Shown: positions 46,046 to 58,243 of the stretch, piece after piece
How the letters are laid out: each line of letters begins with the position of its first letter
Numbering within the stretch: the first letter of the stretch is position 1
From: Serripes groenlandicus
Taxonomy: Eukaryota; Mollusca; Bivalvia; Cardiida; Cardiidae
Assembly (NCBI GenBank): GCA_031761405.1
Contig: JASEVX010000010.1
Location: 29,813,059-29,877,058 of the forward strand
DNA: 64,000 nucleotides
Reading direction: 5' to 3'
Notes under the pieces: model-generated
The model's database searches: none
Seen by the model: the letters and a program-made list of their open reading frames with translations, nothing else
What the model was told of the DNA's origin: nothing
Position numbers and translations under genes: made by a program

Positions 46046-46775
46046 TTTTAACATGTTGAAATTTTGTCAGAATTGGTGTTTTGGTGAAATCTAGACTTAA
46101 ACATAGGTCATGTTGGATAAAAACAACAATGAGGTCCAAAGAAAAACATTTGAGAAAAATCTTGTAAACAGCTTGACCTCAAGGTTTGATTCAGCATCTT
46201 GAAACTTTGTCAGAATGTTCGCCTGATGATTATTGATATCTAGACCAAGTTCAAATATTGGTCAAGTCGGGTCAAACAAAAGGTCACTAGACCAAATTAA
46301 AGGAAAATCTTGTTAACACTGACAGCTGTTCTTTTATTTAATGTTAACATGCTGAAACTATGGCAGAATAGAAGTTTTGAACATTGCTTTTAACCCAGAA
46401 ACTATGTCACTAAGCCTAATTGAAGGAAAACTTGTTTTCACTATTTATTTTTTTAACTTTCTGTATTGCTTATGTTCATGTGATGAATTGAATGTTAAAA
46501 TTGTTGAAGATTTGACTTTGCACTAAGAGATAAAGTAGGAATAGTGTACGACAGCTGTCTCAGTTCGTACAGCTTGAAACAGATTCCTTTATCATGGTAG
46601 TCATATACCTACAGGTTAGACCCATTATTGACGCTGTGCTCGTGATGAGGCTTTGCCTTTTTCATATTATATGAACAAACTAGTTATAGGACTCATTTAT
46701 GTGAAAGTTCTATTTTAACATGTCTCTGTAAATCTAATCAACAGTAGGATATTCTTGTCTCTAATTCCATTGTAG

Positions 46776-46880
46776 CAAAAGGCAGCGTTTATTAAAAGAA
46801 AATTCGTTGATTCAGGTTTGACTTTAACGCAAGAGGAGCAGTTTGTAAATTGTCTACAAAAACTGAAAGACCAAAAGTTT
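46776..46880 (+). CDS. Possible extra KDZ exon (weak)
   Basis: After an acceptor-like ccattgtag the frame QKAAFIKRKFVDSGLTLTQE then EQFVNCLQKLKDQK is open and hydrophilic, and lies where a KDZ tail exon is missing. No good donor follows, and the phase does not fit exon 11 directly. The end coordinate is a guess. It could be chance. Confidence 0.25.
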
Positions 46881-47009
46881 GTGACCACATTTTTTTTCTC
46901 TTTTATTTCATGACCTGTACATATCAATGTAATATTTCCCGCCTTCAGTGAAAATTTAAGTGTTATTTTCACCATTTTGCCAGAAACACTTATTTAAAAA
47001 CTAATTTTT

Positions 47010-47990
47010 AGTCCCACTGGCTTATGTCATTGCGAATTGTCCGTTGTGCGTGAGTTAACATTTGGCATCAAACAACTTCTCTGGTACCATTAGGCCAATT
47101 TGGATAAAAATGTACAGGAAGCATCCTTTCTCTGATTTCTGATTCCTTAAAATCTTTTGGATCCATTGACAACTTTGACTATTGCAGATTGAATGAATGT
47201 ATATTGTTTTATGGCGCATCGACAGCTAAGGTCATGATCCCTGGGTAAACAAACCAGTACTAGGCTAGAAAATGTGCCTTGCCCAAGGGCACTCCACCAT
47301 GACCGTAGTGCCGCGACTGAGGATCGAACCCGGGACACCCGGTTTCGAAATCCCCGACGCTAACCACATTTCGGATTGAGAAAAGGGGACCAAATGCTAA
47401 CACTTAAAAATATCTTCTCCCAATCTGCGTGCTGGATTTTCATGTAAGTTCACAGGAATCATCCTTTGAGGACATTCTACCAGATTCTTTCAAATTGTAT
47501 GGATCCATTGAGAACTTTTACTACCACAGCATTAAAAAAAGGTACCAAAATGCAAAAACTTGAAAAAAATCTTCCTCTCCCAATTTGCTTGCTGGATTTT
47601 CATGAAAATACACAGGAATGATACTTGAGAATCCTCTATCAGATTCCATCAAATCAATTGGATCAATTGAGAACTTTGACTTCTGTGGCATTAAAAAAGG
47701 TGCCAAAATACAAAATCTGTTTTCGTCTCCGAATCTGGTAGCTGCATTCTCATGTAATTATACAGAAATGATCATTGGGGGGACTCTCTACCAGAATCCT
47801 TCCAATCTTTTCGATCTTTAAGAAATTAGACTAACGGGGCCTGGAAAAGGGGCCAAATGAAAGAAAAATTCTTCTTAGAATCTATTTGATGGATTTCCAT
47901 AAAATACTTCAATGTTCTCTCATAGATTCCTTCAAATGTTTTGAAACCATTAAGAACCTTGGCTACCGTGGCATAAAAACTGACATACAG
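47010..47990. repeat. Dispersed repeat interrupted by a SINE (47180-47372)
   Basis: Repeated words include ggatccattgagaacttt, gattccttcaaat and accgtggcat. The minus-strand SINE inside has cccagg-type body words: gatccctgggtaaacaaacc, tgcccaagggcactcca and ggatcgaacccgggacaccc. It is flanked by gattga, a possible short duplication. Confidence 0.7.
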
Positions 47991-48035
47991 TTTGTACTTG
48001 CACATTATATTTGATTCCTCTAGCTGCCAAATGAA

Positions 48036-48239
48036 TTAACCCTTAACCATCTGCAGACGACTTTTGAAAACATTGTGGCCAAAGGTCAACCTACTCATGC
48101 TGAGCAATTTCTACCTTGGCCACAATGCTTTCAACTTTATTTAATAATTAAGCTATCTTTTGTGGAAATTTTACAGGTTTTTGTCACTATAATTTGGGAG
48201 TCGTCTGCTGCAGATTTACTTTATGTTGTAAAGAGTTAA
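48036..48239. mobile_element. MITE A copy
   Basis: TTAACCCTTAACCATCTGCAG to gttgtaaagagttaa at TTAA sites. The hairpin arms are gtggccaaaggtc.acct.ct / gagcaatttctaccttggcc, and cgtctgctgcagatttac lies near the end. Confidence 0.7.
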
Positions 48240-48289
48240 CATATGTTCTGCTTGTTACCTTAAATCATTATTAGTGTTGCTTATTACAG

Positions 48290-48352
48290 TAACTCTATAG
48301 AAACACTGGAAGATGAGGAAGAAATAATGCAAAAGCAACAAGAACTAAACAG
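48290..48352 (+). pseudogene. KDZ gene tail exon (acidic helix)
   Basis: Acceptor cttattacag, donor gtaaaa. Read from its second base: NSIETLEDEEEIMQKQQELN, with AG left over, which joins G of the next exon as Arg. The other frames hit stops early. It matches the charged tail of KDZ proteins in character only. Confidence 0.6.
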
Positions 48353-48938
48353 GTAAAAGAATAACAAATGTAACATGTTGCAATTTTTTTTTTTTTTGCC
48401 ATCATTATTTTGTGGAACTTTTGGTTAGAATAGTTTTCAACCCTCAGTGAATTTTTACAATTGGTCCACCTAATGCTTTAAATTTGACTCTCATAAAAGT
48501 ATATAATTTCTTGCACGTCAGATGATATTTTCAGTCTTCACTTGTGCTTGTAAACTTGCAATTTTAAAAACTTGATGTCAGAAGAATTTTGGATGTTGGT
48601 GATATCCTGTTTTGTGCATAATGTTGTCATAAATGTTAAATTTCCAAAAGCAAAATAAATATGGAGAAGATTTTATGTAAATGTTCATTCAAGATTTTTT
48701 TCCAAGAGACATTTAATTCAGATCCCTCTGGTAATCTGTTCTTTAGTGAACTTAAAAGATACTGACATTGTAAATGATTTTTAATAGGAAAACATAATAT
48801 ATTAAAATGCTTTAACCTTTTAATGAAGAAGAGGAAAAACCGTCAATGAAGTAGCATGACATTCATATGTTTGACATATTATAATATTCAGTTATTTGTA
48901 ATGTTATGAATACCAGTGAATGTATATGATAATTGCAG

Positions 48939-49128
48939 GATCAGAAAGGAATCAAAGCGTTTGCTTAAAAAGTGTGAACAAAAGGATTTGAAACTTGACA
49001 GTGCACCAGGGCAGGCAGTTCTGAACACCTTGTTTAAAAAGAAGAGACTGGTGTCACTAAAGACACTAACAGACTTATCTACAGAGAGACAGTACCTCTC
49101 ATCTGTAATGAAAAAGTATGCATGTTAG
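48939..49128 (+). pseudogene. KDZ gene tail exon (possible last exon)
   Basis: Acceptor aattgcag, then IRKESKRLLKKCEQKDLKLD, a variable middle, and TDLSTERQYLSSVMKKYAC before TAG at 49126. Lys-rich helical C-termini are common in the family, so this may be the true end. Alternatively a donor at 49124 (gcat/gttagt) skips the stop and joins the exon at 51257 in phase. Confidence 0.7.
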
Positions 49129-49189
49129 TATTAAAAAGTTAAATATGCATAGCAGGGATAGCCAAGCAAACGCAGCTTCCCCTCCAGCT

Positions 49190-49915
49190 AATGAATGGTG
49201 AGGGAAGGAGAGAGATGTCTTAAAAATATCTATGTCAAGTTCGAATATGGGTCATATTGGGTGAGAAACTAGGCCAAATTGAAGGGAAATCTTGTTAACA
49301 CTGTAGAAGTCGCATTTTTTGCTTCATCAGCTTGAAATTCGAATATGGGTGATGCCGGGTCAAAAACTAGGTCACTAGGCCAAATTGAAGGGAAATCTTG
49401 TTAACACTCTAGAGGCCACATTTTCAATGAATTCACATTCACATTTTCAGAATGTTTGTCTTAAAGATATCTAAGTAAAATTCGAATATGGGTCATATTG
49501 GATCAGTAACTAGGTCACTAGGCCAAATTGAAGGAAAATCTTTGGATGCCACATTTTTTTACTTCAGCAGCATAACATTTTGTCAGAATGTTTGTCTGAA
49601 TTATATCTAGGTCAAGTTCGAATATGTGTCATATTGGGTCAGAAATTAGGTCAATAAAGTAAAATATTGTTAAAACTCCAGAGGCCGCATTTTTACATTG
49701 AGCAAGTTGAAACTTTGTCAGAATGTTGTCTTGATGATATCTAGTCCATGTTGGAATATGGGTCATATCAGGTTAAACAAATATAGATGACTAGGCCAAA
49801 TATTGTTTACACTGTGGAGGTTGCATTCGGAATAGTTGTCTTGATGTGTTATGCATTGCAGTACATTGTATAATTCAGGTGAGCGAACTAGGGCCATCAT
49901 GGCCCTCTTGTTTTA
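49190..49915. repeat. GGTCAC / CTAGGCCAAATTGAAGG tandem repeat, ending in the GGGCCATCATGGCCC terminus
   Basis: Units of about 150 bp hold aactaggtcactaggccaaa, ttgaaggaaaatcttgttaa, cagaatgtttgtctt and tcgaatatgggtcatattgg. The block ends caggtgagcgaactagggcc, atcatggccctcttgttt. The same structure fills 59.68-61.01 kb, and related pieces lie at 44.4-44.8 and 46.04-46.45 kb. Confidence 0.8.
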
Positions 49916-51256
49916 CACTTATGGTATTGAGTATATAATTCTTTCTTCATATTTGGTGATGATATCAAACTATGTGTATTTCTCTGAGGTCCAATACCAG
50001 AGTTTACATGTCTTTCATATTGACTTCATAACATCGATGTTATATTACATTGATCGTATGTGGTCAATATTTCGTGGCTAAATTTGATGATTGACATTCC
50101 ATAATGTTCCATGTCTGAGTACTACTGTACATGCTATGACAATATGTGTAAATGGTCGACTTTGTTCTGAACTATAGGATGGAAATTTATTTCTATTCCT
50201 ACTTTGTTCATAGTTTGTCATTTACTGCTGCAGCATAAAAAGGGGGGAATATTGTCCAAAATTGATCGATTTAGTTCACTCTTGGCCCTCTTGTTTTGTT
50301 ACATCAACCAAAGAATTGGTGACAAGTTTATAGATATTAGTAGAAATAATGTACGAAACCCATTCATTGCCATAAAATCTACATGTTTTTAAAATTAAAA
50401 GTAGCACCTTAATTACATGTATATATAATACTTTCAGGGTAATATGTTATTGTCTGCTTTATGAAAAAAAAAAATGAACAAAATTATTCTTATTGTGTAG
50501 TTTATTGCCACAGGGTACATTTAAATGAAAATATTCTTATTTGTAAACATCTGTGTAAATTGTAAATGGTTTACAAGTGGATCATTGACATATCATGTAT
50601 CCGATCTATAAAAAAACGCACTGTGACCGCTTCTAAGTTATTCCTACTGGGTGATAAATATGCTTTGCAATCGTTAGTCTGTCTATAGACCATAACTTGG
50701 CCGATTAGTAAATATAGAACGCTCAAACTTGGTTGGATGGTTGTTCAAGACAAGTAGATGACCACTATATATTTGTGGTCAACATGTTAAAAGTCAAGGT
50801 CATGGTGACCTTTAATACAAAAGCTCTGTCTGATCATAACTAGCGGGTGCTCGTTTGATGCATGGTCATGACAAATGCATGTCCTCAAACATGGAAGATT
50901 GCTTTGTAAAGTAAAATCCGTCCGAGCTACAGAACGCTGGGCATTAAACTGAGTAGGTTGGTGGTCGTGACCCTTATTAATTTACAGGTGAAAGGTCAAT
51001 ATCATTTAAACAGGGGTCATCTTCAGTATAACGTGCAAAGATTGACTGGTGTAATAATGGCACATATACACATTTTACAAACATGTCTTGTTCCTACTTG
51101 GTATGTATTGGAGATTCAACAAAGACTTATGTATGTTACATATATGTAGGTGACAAAAGCAGGTTATGTAGCTGAAACGGGTAAGAGAAAACAAGGCATA
51201 GTGTGCAGTCAAGTGAAGTTAATAATTGGTTTAAATTAAACCTTCGCTGATCACAG

Positions 51257-51333
51257 GGGATGAACAAGAAATATCACGTGACCGCAAATGCAAACATCAG
51301 GAGGACATGTTTGTTGTTGGACAGAACTCCGAG
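51257..51333 (+). CDS. Exon of a hypothetical protein, in phase between the KDZ tail and the 53.8 kb exon
   Basis: Acceptor gctgatcacag, donor gtaaac. After two bases the frame reads DEQEISRDRKCKHQEDMFVV then GQNSE. Its phases (two bases in, zero out) fit both the alternative KDZ tail donor and the next exon. No domain is visible. The word gcaaacatcaggag in it recurs at about 51490 and 51685, so part may be repeat-derived. Confidence 0.5.
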
Positions 51334-51777
51334 GTAAACATTATGCAGTTTCTTTGTTATTTTGATATATCGAAAAAAAGAAGGTAGCCTAACACAGATG
51401 GCATACAAATAGCTGCCGATCGGTACCTATCAGTGCTGTCTACTACCAACAGTTTTCGAGAACACTTCGACACAAAATTCCAAAATGCAATGCAAACATC
51501 AGGAGTTTTACATTTGCCGTGCATGTTTAGTCGAAATACCCGTTTCTGCGACTCTTTGGGCTTGTCCGTATAATGCTTTTTGTATTCTAGGAACATAAAC
51601 GTTATCAATGTGTCGATTTCCTGTATAAAAATGAACTTAAAAGTGATTTTATAATTTTGCAAAGATCAGGAGGCAAAATATTAGGCAAACATCAGGAGCA
51701 AAATTCATGGCTTGTCAAGAAGTGTACATATGCAATGCATACATATAGAGCTATAATCCAAAATAGTAGCTACTAGA

Positions 51778-52620
51778 AAACAAGAGGGCCATGATGGCCC
51801 TATATCGCTCACCTGATTTAATAGAACTTCAATAGTTTTCAAAGTTTTTACTCTTTTTAGGCCAATACTTTTGGACAAGAAGATTTTTAAAGTTTTAACA
51901 ATGCACATATAAGGAAAATAAGCTCCGCCCCCTGGCGGCCATGTTTTTCAACGGATCAAAAATATTTAAACAATCTTGGTAAAGGGTGCCCCAAGGAACA
52001 TTTGTGCAAAATAATTTTTAAATCGGGCCAGTACTTTTGGACAAGAAGATTTTTAAAGTTTTAACAATGCACATATAAGGAAAACAAGCTCCTCCCCCTG
52101 GCCGCCATGTTTTTCAACGGATTGGAAATATTTGTACAATCTTGGTAAAGGGTGGTGCCCCAAGGAACATTTGTGCAAAATAATTTTTAAATCGGGCCAG
52201 TTCTTTTGGACAAGAAGATTGTTAAAGTTTTAACAATGCACATATAAGGAAAACTAGCTCCGCCCCCTGGCGGCCATGCTTTTCAACGGATCGGAAATAT
52301 TTGAACAATCCAGGTAAAGGGTGCCCTAAGGAACATTTGTGCAAAATAATTTTCAAATTGGGCCAGTACTTTTGGACAAGAAGATTTTTAAAGTTTTAAC
52401 AATGCACATATAAGGAAAACAAGCTCCGCCCCCCCCCCCCCCCCCCCTGGCGGCCATGTTTTTCAACGGATCAAAAATATTTGAACAATCTTGGTAAAGG
52501 GTGCACCAAGGAACATTTGTGCAAAATTATTTTCAAATCGGCCCAGTACTTTTCGACAAGAAGATTTTACAAAGTTTTAACAATGCACATATAAGGAAAA
52601 CAGGCTCCGCCCCCTGTAGC
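51778..52620. repeat. AGCTCACC-type repeat, inverted, with poly-C run
   Basis: It starts aacaagagggccatgatggc and ccctatatcgctcacctg, the reversed 3' end. About five units of roughly 170 bp follow (cttttggacaagaagatttt, aatgcacatataaggaaaac, tggcggccatgtttttcaac). A run of about 20 C lies at 52428-52447. The 5' end of the element is missing. Confidence 0.8.
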
Positions 52621-52852
52621 TTTAAAGTGGGAACCTGATTATGTATTGATGAAAATTTGAAGTAATGTCTATATGTCAAAGTTTTAAACCCAATTGTCCA
52701 AATTCAGTCATATTTAGCTCTACTAGCCATAAGAGATTGTTGAATGGTGTTGTTCCTGTCGTCTGTCTCTGTCCTAACTTTAGCTTTGTGGTTAGAGTGG
52801 TAGAGCCTTAGTCTCTGGTACCAAATCCTGTGATGAGCAGGTTCTACTTTTT

Positions 52853-53618
52853 TAGCTCACATAAGCATGAAGTGCAAGGTTTTTTTTTGTGATCACTCAC
52901 CGTCGTCGTCTCCTGTACGTCCGTATGTTAACAATTTCCTATAAATGACTTCTATTAAACCAATGGACTGATTTCAAAATAACTTCACATGAATGTTTAA
53001 TGGCTTACAAAGTTGTTTAAAGAATTTAAATCAAGTAGAGCTTTGGTGGCTGCGGCACCAGAAAAGGGGAAAAATCTTCTTGTACAAAAGTACTAGCTCA
53101 ATTTGAAAACTATTTTGCGCAAATGTTCCTTGGGGCACTCTCTACCAAGACTGTTCAAATATTTCCGATCCGTTGAAAAAGTGGCCATCAGGGGTGGAGC
53201 TTGTTTTCCTTATATGTGCCTTGTTAAAAATCTTCTTGTTCAAAAGTACATGCCACAAGACAATTTGGCCCAATTGTTCCTTGGGTGATCCTCTACCAAG
53301 ATAGTTTAAATTATACCTATCTTATGAAAAACATGGCTGCCAGGGGGCGGGGCTTGTTTTCCTTATATGTAATATAGTGAAAACTTAATAAAAAATCTTC
53401 TTGTACAAAATCACTGGCCCGATTTGATAATAATTTGGCACAGATGTACCTTGTGTTACTCTTTGCCAAGTTTGTTCAATTTATTCTGATCCGTTGAAAA
53501 GCATGGTCTCCAGGGTGATTTCTTGCTTTCCTTTTATGTATAGAGTAAAAACTTTGAAAACTATTGAAGTTCTATCAAATCAGGTGAGCGATAAAGGGCC
53601 ATCATAGCCCTCTTGTTG
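52853..53618. repeat. AGCTCACC-type repeat, forward
   Basis: It starts tagctcacataagcatgaag with cgtcgtcgtctcctgtacgt. The internal units match those at 37.36 and 51.78 kb, and it ends caggtgagcgataaagggcc, atcatagccctcttgttg. Confidence 0.75.
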
Positions 53619-53843
53619 ATTTTTTCACACTAACTCGCAAGTACTGGTTAATATAAAAAGATAGTTTTGTAAGTACTTAATTTCTTTTTTTTTTACTATG
53701 TATTCAAAAGCCGCCTGCTGCTTGACCCGCCAAGTGTCGGTCTCATCAGGGAAAGTGTGAAAGAAAGACTACTGGCGACTCTGTTTCTAGTAAATTGGAG
53801 CAATATTGGTCTCTGGGCACATGCTTTATTTTATGTATTTCAG

Positions 53844-54170
53844 ACATCAAAAGATAGAATGATATCTGTCCAAGTAGGATGGTCAAACTATTCGTTCAAA
53901 GAGGGGCGATACAAGTTAATAAAACCCACAAAGGAACGCCCTGAGTCAGGTCCAAAAACAATAAAGCTCAACACCATTGCTAAAGTTGAAGAGATAAAAA
54001 AAAAACTTAAATCATTATTTTTTCCTGGCAACAAGAGTCCCATTGGAAATGAGAAAAATTTCACTTTTGGAGTAGGGACCTACAATGGAGATCTCATAGA
54101 CCCTAAAACAACCATTGGGGAGTTATCATGTTCGACAACTAGAGTGAGGATGTATCTACTTTCAAAAAAG
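53844..54170 (+). CDS. Exon: domain like the N-terminal region of invertebrate G2/M E3-ligase-like proteins
   Basis: 109 codons, phase 0 both ends, acceptor atgtatttcag, donor gtgaat. It reads TSKDRMISVQVGWSNYSFKE ... KLKSLFFPGNKSPIGNEKNF ... TRVRMYLLSKK. The order ISVQ-x-GW, LFFP-G-x-S, a G-x-Y/F-x-G stretch and R-x-YLLSK resembles a module found upstream of HECT domains in expanded G2E3-like families of invertebrates and fish; this is from memory and not proven. The upstream open stretch from 53757 is more likely intron than a start. Confidence 0.6.
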
Positions 54171-54229
54171 GTGAATATTTTTGTTGAGTATGACTAATCA
54201 CAGAACACTTATCCCATTTTAGACGAGTA

Positions 54230-56490
54230 CGGCTATAGTGAGAACTTAAAAAATATTCTTCTCCGAAAGTGTCCTGACCGATTTTTAAATATTTTTTTAA
54301 AAATGTTGCTTAAGTGACCCACTATCAGATTTCTTCAAGCCATGTTGATTGGTAAAAAACCATGGCCTCCAGGGGGCGGGGCTATTTTGCGTTATATGGC
54401 TATAGTGTAAACTTAAAAAATCTTCTCCTGAAAGTGTCACCCCGATTTTCAAATTATTTTGTAGAAATGTTCCTTAGGTGACCCACTATCAGATTTCTTA
54501 AAGCCATGTTGATTTGTTGAAAAACATAAAATATCGTCGCCACAGGGCGGGGTTCTTCGGCGTTATATGGCTATTGTGAAAACTTAAAAATCTTCTCCTG
54601 CGAAAGTGTTCTACCAATTTAAAAATAATTTTGTGTAGAAATATTCCTAGGGTGACCCTCTATCAGATTCCTTCAAGCCATGTTGAATGGTCGAAAACTA
54701 CGGTGGCCAGGGGGCAGGGATTATATGGCTTAACTGGGGAAAAAACAGGTGAGCAATCCAGGGCCATCATGTTAATCACTTAATTGTTAAAAAGTTATCT
54801 ATGTTGAAATGATAAATTTGCTGGATTTCTTCAATTTATTTCTTAAAAAACTTAATACCTACTTAAAGTGGAGTGGGCAAGTTACATGAAAACTCCTGAA
54901 AGAAATGTATAGATAAACTTGGTCCCATTAGATCACTAAAATATAGTCAATATACTCTACAGAAAAAAATTGTTTCCTGGCTATGCATGTCCTTTTTTAG
55001 CTCACCTGAGCACATTATGATCGCCCTGTGTCCGTCATATGTCTGTCAGTCTGTTCGTCCATCAACAATTTTTTCAAATGACATCTCCTTTACCACTTTG
55101 CCATAATTTCAAACAACTGTACAGGACTGCTCATTGGGTGTGGTTCTTCCAAAATTGTTCAAAGAATTTAATTTCATACAGAACTCTGGTTACAATGGCA
55201 ACAAAAAGGGGGAAATTTGCAAAGATATTAAAAAACCTTCTTGTTTGGAACTACAAGACCGAGGTCTTTGAAATTTAATATGTAGCTTCATTCCGTAGAA
55301 CTCTACCAAGATTAATCAAATTAGACCCCTGAGGTAAAAGAAATGGCCCTGCCCAAGGGGACGCTGGTTTTACAAAGGCTTATATAGGGAAAAACTTTAA
55401 AAGTCTTCTAGTCATAATCTAGATTGCACCACACCTTTGATATTTTGTTTGTAGCCTCATCTAATTGACAAATTTAGTTTAAATTAAATTCCAGGGGTAA
55501 ACAATGGCTCCAAACCCGGGTTCACTTGAAAGGCTATTTATACTTCTTCTCAAAGAGACTCGGGTGAGTGAACCAGTGCCATCATGGCCCTCTTGTCATC
55601 ATTTGTTTTTAGCTCACCTGTGCACGAAGTGCTCAAGGTGAGTTATTGTGATCGCCCTATGTCCATCGTGCGTTATTCGTCGTCCGTCAACATCTTCTCC
55701 TCCGTAACCAGTGGGTCAATTGGGCTGAAACTTCACAGGAAGCATCCTCTCAATGGCCTCACCAGAATTCCTTCAAATTTTTTGGATCCGTACGGAATAA
55801 TTCTGGTTTCCATGGCAAAGCAAAGAACAAAAATTCAAAACTCTTCTTCTACCAAACTGGTTGGCAGATTTTCAAATTATTTTGTAGAAATGTTCCTTGG
55901 GTGACCCTTTATCAGATTCATTGAAGCCATGTTGATTGTCTAAAGAAAACATGGCCGCCAGGGGGGCAGGGCTATTTTGCCTTATATGGCTATAGTAGAA
56001 AATCTTCTCCTCCGAAAGTGTCAGGCCGATTTTCAAATAAGTTTGTAGAAATGTTCCTTGGGTGACCCTCTATCAGATTCCTTGAAAGCATGTTGATTGG
56101 ACAAAAAAGATGGCCGCCAGGGCCTTATATAGCTATAGTGAAAACTTAAAAAATCTTCTCCTCCGCAATTGTCAGGCTGATTTTAAAATAATTTTGTAGA
56201 AATGTTCCTTTAGTGACCCACTATTAGATTCCAATAAGCCATGTTGATTGGTCAAAAAACATCGCTGCCACAGTGCAGGGCTATTTTGCCTTTTATGGCT
56301 ATAGTGAAAACTTATTTTGACGATTTTCAAATAATTTTGTAGAAATGTTCCTAGGGTGAACCGCTATCAGATTCCTTCAAGCCATATTGATTGGTCAAAA
56401 AAACTATGGCAGCCAGGGTGTGGGGCTTATATGGCTAAAGTGAAAGAAAAAAACAGGTGAGCGATCCAGGGCCATCATGGCCATCTTGTT
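54230..56490. repeat. Three AGCTCACC-type repeat copies in the intron
   Basis: A 5'-truncated copy (about 54230-54775), one from 54998 (agctcacctgagcacattat) to 55597, and one from 55609 (agctcacctgtgcacgaagt) to 56490. Internal units carry ttcaaataattttgtagaaa, tgttcctt.ggtgaccc, tatcagattccttcaagcc and catggccgccaggg. Each ends gggccatcatgg-type. Confidence 0.75.
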
Positions 56491-56508
56491 GATATTTATC
56501 TTTCTTAG

Positions 56509-56631
56509 ATCTCGGTCCTGCCAGTACTTGTAAGTGACAGCTCAGAAGATGAAAGTAATTCGGACTTTGAGTTGCCAAAAATCACAATAAAGCGCCGCCG
56601 GGCACCTGTAACATCTACATACCATGCCGAA
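56509..56631 (+). CDS. Exon: acidic serine linker
   Basis: 41 codons, phase 0 both ends, acceptor tctttcttag, donor gtaagt: ISVLPVLVSDSSEDESNSDF then ELPKITIKRRRAPVTSTYHA. An SDSSEDE acidic stretch followed by basic residues suggests a casein-kinase-2-type site and a possible nuclear signal. It joins the 53844 exon in frame as YLLSKK-ISVLP. Confidence 0.65.
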
Positions 56632-57241
56632 GTAAGTACTCTTACATACTCTTCATTGGATTTATAATAAGCTGGATATCAGGAAAAGATATTCTTACAA
56701 TTATGTAACAAGCTTATTTTGTCTACACATTTTACTGGGAACAAAGTTAAGTGATGCCAGAACAATCCGTGGATTTAGTAGTCATATCCTTTTGTACTTT
56801 GCCTATAGATGAGTTAGCTATGATAATGGATTCCATTAGAAATTATTCAGGCAGTTGCAAAATGGATTTTGTTTGTAAGTTGGGAGGATTTAGATTTGAT
56901 TTTATCAATCAATCATTTAAATCACAAATGTATTTAAGTGATATTTCATGAATATGTTCAACATTTCATGAAGTTTGGTACCTAGCATTTGTCAGGTGTC
57001 TCCTTCTAGTGGTATAGCCATTGACTTGAACAATTTTGATTCATATCGCCTTTTTTGTTACATCAATTCGATAAACATTATGGAATATTTTAGATGGGTG
57101 TTTAAGTTAAAGTCCATAGTTTCTGTCACTGACTTTGAAAAAGTGTTATTACCAAGGGATGGTGTTTATACTTGATCAAGATATTCTTGCATTTGCCTTG
57201 CAGAAGTAATACAATTCTGATATTTCTACAACCATTTACAG

Positions 57242-57421
57242 TCTATAAGTACCCTTTCATTTCCTGATTTGTCAACTCCTCACACACAGTCTGTAGCTTT
57301 TCCTGCCATTCATTGTGAACCGATTCCTGATCCATTTAATGAGACACAATCCAGTCCAGTTCAGACGAACAGAACACCAACTTCCTCTCAGGCTTTGTTT
57401 GTTACTGCCGAAACACCAACA
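57242..57421 (+). CDS. Duplicated exon, copy A (Ser/Thr/Pro-rich)
   Basis: 60 codons, acceptor ccatttacag, donor gtgagt, phase 0 both ends: SISTLSFPDLSTPHTQSVAF ... PDPFNETQSSPVQTNRTPTS ... FVTAETPT. A low-complexity disordered linker by composition. Phase 0-0 means either one or both copies can be spliced without breaking the frame. Confidence 0.7.
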
Positions 57422-58063
57422 GTGAGTAGATTCCTTGATATATATGTTTGTAATTGGATTAGTCAAAGACACAAAAGTTCAATAACATTATATATTCATT
57501 TAAATATTACACTTTTGAAAACACAAAATAGCAGCTATGATTTCTTTTTAGCTATACTATTGGAAAGCTAGTAAAGCTAGCCGAAACAATTCTTTGAATA
57601 GTATTCATATCCTTTTGTACTTTGCCCAAAGATGAGTTATCTATGATAATGGTTTCCATTAGAAATTATTTCGGCAGTTGCAAAATGGATTTTGTTTGTA
57701 AGTTAAAGGATTTAGATTTGATTTTATCAATCAATCATTTAAATCACAAATAGATTTAAGTGATATTTCATGAATATGCTCAACATTTCATGAAGTTTGG
57801 TACCTAGCATTTGTCAGGTGTCTCCTACTAGTGTTATAGCCATTGACTTGAACATTTTTATTCATATCGCCTCTTGTGTTACATCAATTCGCTAAACATT
57901 ATGGAATGGTTTAGATTAATGTTTAAGTTTAAGTCCATAGTTTCTGTCACTGACTTTGAAAAAGTGTTATTACCAAGGGATGGTGTTTTATACTTGATCA
58001 AGATATTCTTGCATCTGCCTTACAGAAGTAATACAATTCTGTTATTTCTACATCCATTTACAG

Positions 58064-58243
58064 TCTATAAGTCCCCTTTCACTTCCTGATTTGTCAACTC
58101 CTCACACACAGTCTGTAGCTTTTCCTGCCATTCATTGTGAACCGATTCCAGATCCATTTAATGAGACACATTCCAATCCAGTTCAGACCAACAGAACACC
58201 AACTTCCTTTCAGGCTTTGTTTGTAACTGCCGGAACACCAACA
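58064..58243 (+). CDS. Duplicated exon, copy B
   Basis: The same length, borders and phase as copy A: SISPLSLPDLSTPHTQ ... PFNETHSNPVQTNRTPTSFQ ... TAGTPT. The few amino-acid changes and no stops suggest that both copies are maintained or that the duplication is fairly young. Confidence 0.7.

Larger units (their letters stand above)
25850..49128 (+). pseudogene. KDZ-superfamily (Kyakuja/Dileera/Zisupton) transposase gene, multi-exon, damaged
   Basis: Exons spread over 23 kb encode, in family order, an N-terminal basic region, a cysteine-bearing region (FCKCEE), the first catalytic Asp (SMDGNFGL), an ITGVFGSVYKHDIP block, the second Asp (MYDIACTLHKHF), the block GTGLTDGEGTERLWSYLRGF with the third acidic residue, TDALLHH, and a charged coiled tail. 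KDZ proteins are cut-and-paste DDE-type transposases, described in fungi and animals (Zisupton in fish). Most exon junctions keep phase. An in-frame TGA, two frameshifts and an unmatched phase mean this copy cannot make the full protein as given. No terminal repeats of a KDZ element were found, so an old intron-rich host-resident copy is as likely as a recent insertion. Confidence 0.9.

Noticed and set aside
53757..53843. Start MKERLLATLFLVNW... as the true N-terminus (possible signal peptide) of the 53.8 kb exon
   Set aside because: A strong acceptor (tgtatttcag) stands directly before TSKDRM, the upstream part is intron-like, and the family module begins after the acceptor.
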